The notes under the pieces: model-generated
What the model was told of the DNA's origin: nothing
Database searches by the model: none
Seen by the model: only the letters and a program-made list of their open reading frames with translations
Made by a program: the position numbers and the translations under genes
In this document: positions 55,479 through 57,676 of the stretch, piece by piece
Position numbering within the stretch: position 1 is the first letter of the stretch
Layout: each line of letters starts with the position of its first letter
Origin: Sporodiniella umbellata
Lineage: Eukaryota > Mucoromycota > Mucoromycetes > Mucorales > Rhizopodaceae
DNA: 57,676 nt
Assembly: GCA_025677835.1 (NCBI GenBank)
Contig: JAIXMR010000140.1
Span: 1 to 57,676, forward strand
Direction of reading: 5' to 3'

Positions 55479-57676
55479 TACAGCAATTTTCGAAAGAAAG
55501 GACTTTTAGAACCAAGGCGAACTTCCCTTTTTATGTGATACGATGCTGTTTTTTTTTCTCCCTAATTTTGATTGGCCTCTTTGTGTAACTGAGAGTATTC
55601 TCCCTAAACCCCAAAGCAACATCACAGTAGAAAAAAGCCATACGAGCTTCAACACTAAAAGGATACAATTTTTTTTAAATGTATGTATTTACTAATTTAT
55701 TATTTCCTCGCTTGAAACTAGATATGGTAGCTGTCCATTATTCTTGAACGAGGATTTTAATGTTATTTTTGAAAATGTAAACTAAAATGTTTTTTTTTTT
55801 TTTTTTTTTTCCATATTTTAAAAGGCTTTTAGCTTTAAAAAGAGTGATATAAAATCATATGTTAAAATGACTTAGTTTTGTGAGAAAAGAAACATACAGG
55901 GAAAACGAAGGGCGAGTTGAAACTGAATTAGCAGCCAAAGTAAAGCATGACCCCAAAAGTACGTTGATCCTTTCTTAAAAAGAAAAGAGTAAAAAATTAT
56001 TTTTATTCCTTAATAGTCTATTGACTTTAAATAAGCCAGTATCTCTCTGAAATTCTCTAAAAAAAAGAAAAGGGGACCTAAATGATCAAACAATTACTGC
56101 TAGCATATTGCCTTGAAAGAATTTGCTTTATCGGTGTGTAATGGTTTGAAACTAGTGAAGTCAAGTTTTTAAACGTTTGAAAGAAAGACATGCAGATACA
56201 ATTAGAAGTTCACAGTTTCTTTTTACAAGAATAGTTAAAAAGCGAAAAGAGAGACGTCGTAAAGAGTCAGATTTGAGTGATTAAACACTTAAAAAGAAAA
56301 TAAATGACTTTTTAGCCGAAATTAATGTGTAGTAAAAGAGAAAAAACAGTGCTTATCAAAGAATGAATTCTCTGTATACAGTACAAAGGCGCGTTTGTAT
56401 ATACATGGATTTTTGGTAAACTGTACCTCGTATATAGCTCCATCTGCCTACGTTTTTTTATATGTCAAGCCGACAGCTGCATTTTGATTCTACAGTGATT
56501 TTTTATATATTGTATCTTTACTCTTTTGTCTTTCCCCATCCAATTTTCTCAGATTTTTAAATAAAAACTGTTACCAAATAAAATGAGCCAAAAATAAAAC
56601 TGTGCCTTTGAGATTTAATCATTTATTTTAATTAAGTCTATACACTACATGATATAGTAGTAATAAAAATAAGGTTCATAAGTGTTTATGCTATACTCAA
56701 CGTATTTCAACAGGAAAGAAGCTCTTAAAAATCGATAAAAGGGAGTAGGGGACTATTTTATTATGGGAATGAAGAGAAAAAGCTTTGTTAGCTGCTAAAA
56801 TTATGTCTTTATTATTTTGTTTGTTTTTCCGCGTTAAAGTCTCTATATCGGTTTAGTCCCTTTTAATTTTCATGTATCAGTTTAGTTATCTCTGGCCATT
56901 TTCTTTACAGTTTGTCGTATTTAAGCGATCTTTATTACTAGGCTTCTAATTTTCAGGTATTCTTAAGATGTATTTTATAGTCCTTGCTGATAAAATTCAG
57001 TTTTAAAGCGGTATTACATATTAGACATAGACAAACAAGACTTTCTAACAATTTAAGTTGCTATTATCACAAATAAAGAACTATCTATTTTTAGTATGAG
57101 TGTAAGAATTGCGTCTTCAAACAGGGAAAGGGAAGAGCCGAAAAGGTTCTGGTTTAGATCAACACAGCTTCGGAAACGAAAGGTGTGGCATTAAGGACAT
57201 TTAGTAGAACTTCGGGAGAGTAGAACTTACAAACGAAGCGGATCTGTAAGAACGAGGGAGAATATTAAATAAAAGAAACAGAATAGACAGAGAGTCTAAA
57301 GAGACGACCTAAAATAATTAATGAGAGCTTTTTCCAAGAGATCCTCTTTACTTTTTCTATTTTTCCCTTTATTTAATAGAGAGCTTCATTCATTCACTGC
57401 AAAAAGCTTGGTTTCTTGTTTCTTTTTAGTTCCATTGCCGTTTTTACACACAAACATCCCTTCAAACGTGCCACAATATCTAAAACACAAAGAATTGTAA
57501 GAACACAAGTATGTCTTGAAAGCAATTAATCTAGAAACAACTGAGTAGTATATCAAATTGGGGTATCTCTCCTAAGAAGGAATACTTTGAATAGTAAAAG
57601 AATGTGTAATAACTTGTTTTTTTCGTTTATTGACTGAACTATACAAAAAGTATTTATACTCTTTGATGAAGTTGTA
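55479..57676. other. Right-edge AT-rich intergenic region
   Basis: 2.2 kb without a supported gene on either strand. A 27-T run lies at about 55788-55811. Several GA-rich and A-rich stretches are present; no tRNA, transposon or repeat could be recognised. Confidence 0.5.

Overview
The window is nuclear DNA of a filamentous fungus, most probably an early-diverging, Mucoromycota-type (Mucorales-like) species. This rests on many short introns with GTAAG/GTAAA donors and YAG acceptors, an S5/L35 pair typical of cytosolic ribosomes, PAS hybrid histidine kinase, GATA and bZIP regulators, and PIG-X, which is more animal-like than yeast-like. All gene models were built by hand from reading frame, splice signals and family knowledge, so no alignment supports them. 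About 18 protein genes are well supported; a few small ORFs and remnants are tentative.

Left block, about 0.5-15.9 kb. It is gene-dense, visibly richer in G+C, and very rich in A or T homopolymers of 15-33 nt inside introns and spacers. In order: a tandem ABC ATPase (+), mitochondrial dicarboxylate carrier DIC1 (-), ETF-alpha (-, with an 18-nt microexon), PIG-X (+), ESCRT-0 subunit VPS27 (-), a small predicted dually acylated protein (-), CSA/ERCC8 WD40 repair factor (-), mitochondrial ClpX (-), ribosomal S5 (+) and ribosomal L35 (-, start codon alone in exon 1).

Middle, about 15.9-38.7 kb. It is AT-rich and gene-poor. It holds a decayed remnant of an unrecognised spliced gene (16.8-18.0 kb), a small signal-peptide/one-TM protein (18.8 kb), a 5-kb gene desert with a 204-bp MITE-like repeat, a SET-domain methyltransferase (-, with a 13-nt microexon), a partial copy of that gene's 5' end, a three-KH-domain RNA-binding protein (+), a membrane-anchored Nudix hydrolase (-), a 65-aa secreted peptide (-), and a 3.3-kb element with 59-bp inverted repeats bounded by TA.

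Right block, about 38.7-57.7 kb. A PAS hybrid histidine kinase (+), a mitochondrial LEA-like repeat protein (-), the i-AAA protease YME1 (+), a single-finger GATA factor (+), a bZIP factor (-), and a type II membrane NPP/ENPP-family protein (-) that has lost most catalytic residues. The last 2.2 kb shows no gene.

There is no operon logic. Mitochondrial functions recur (DIC1, ETFA, ClpX, YME1, the LEA-like protein, perhaps the ABC ATPase), but the genes look independently transcribed. The most notable observations are the predicted NPP pseudoenzyme, two candidate introns of only 26 and 27 nt made almost wholly of homopolymer, microexons of 13 and 18 nt, and the inverted-repeat elements.
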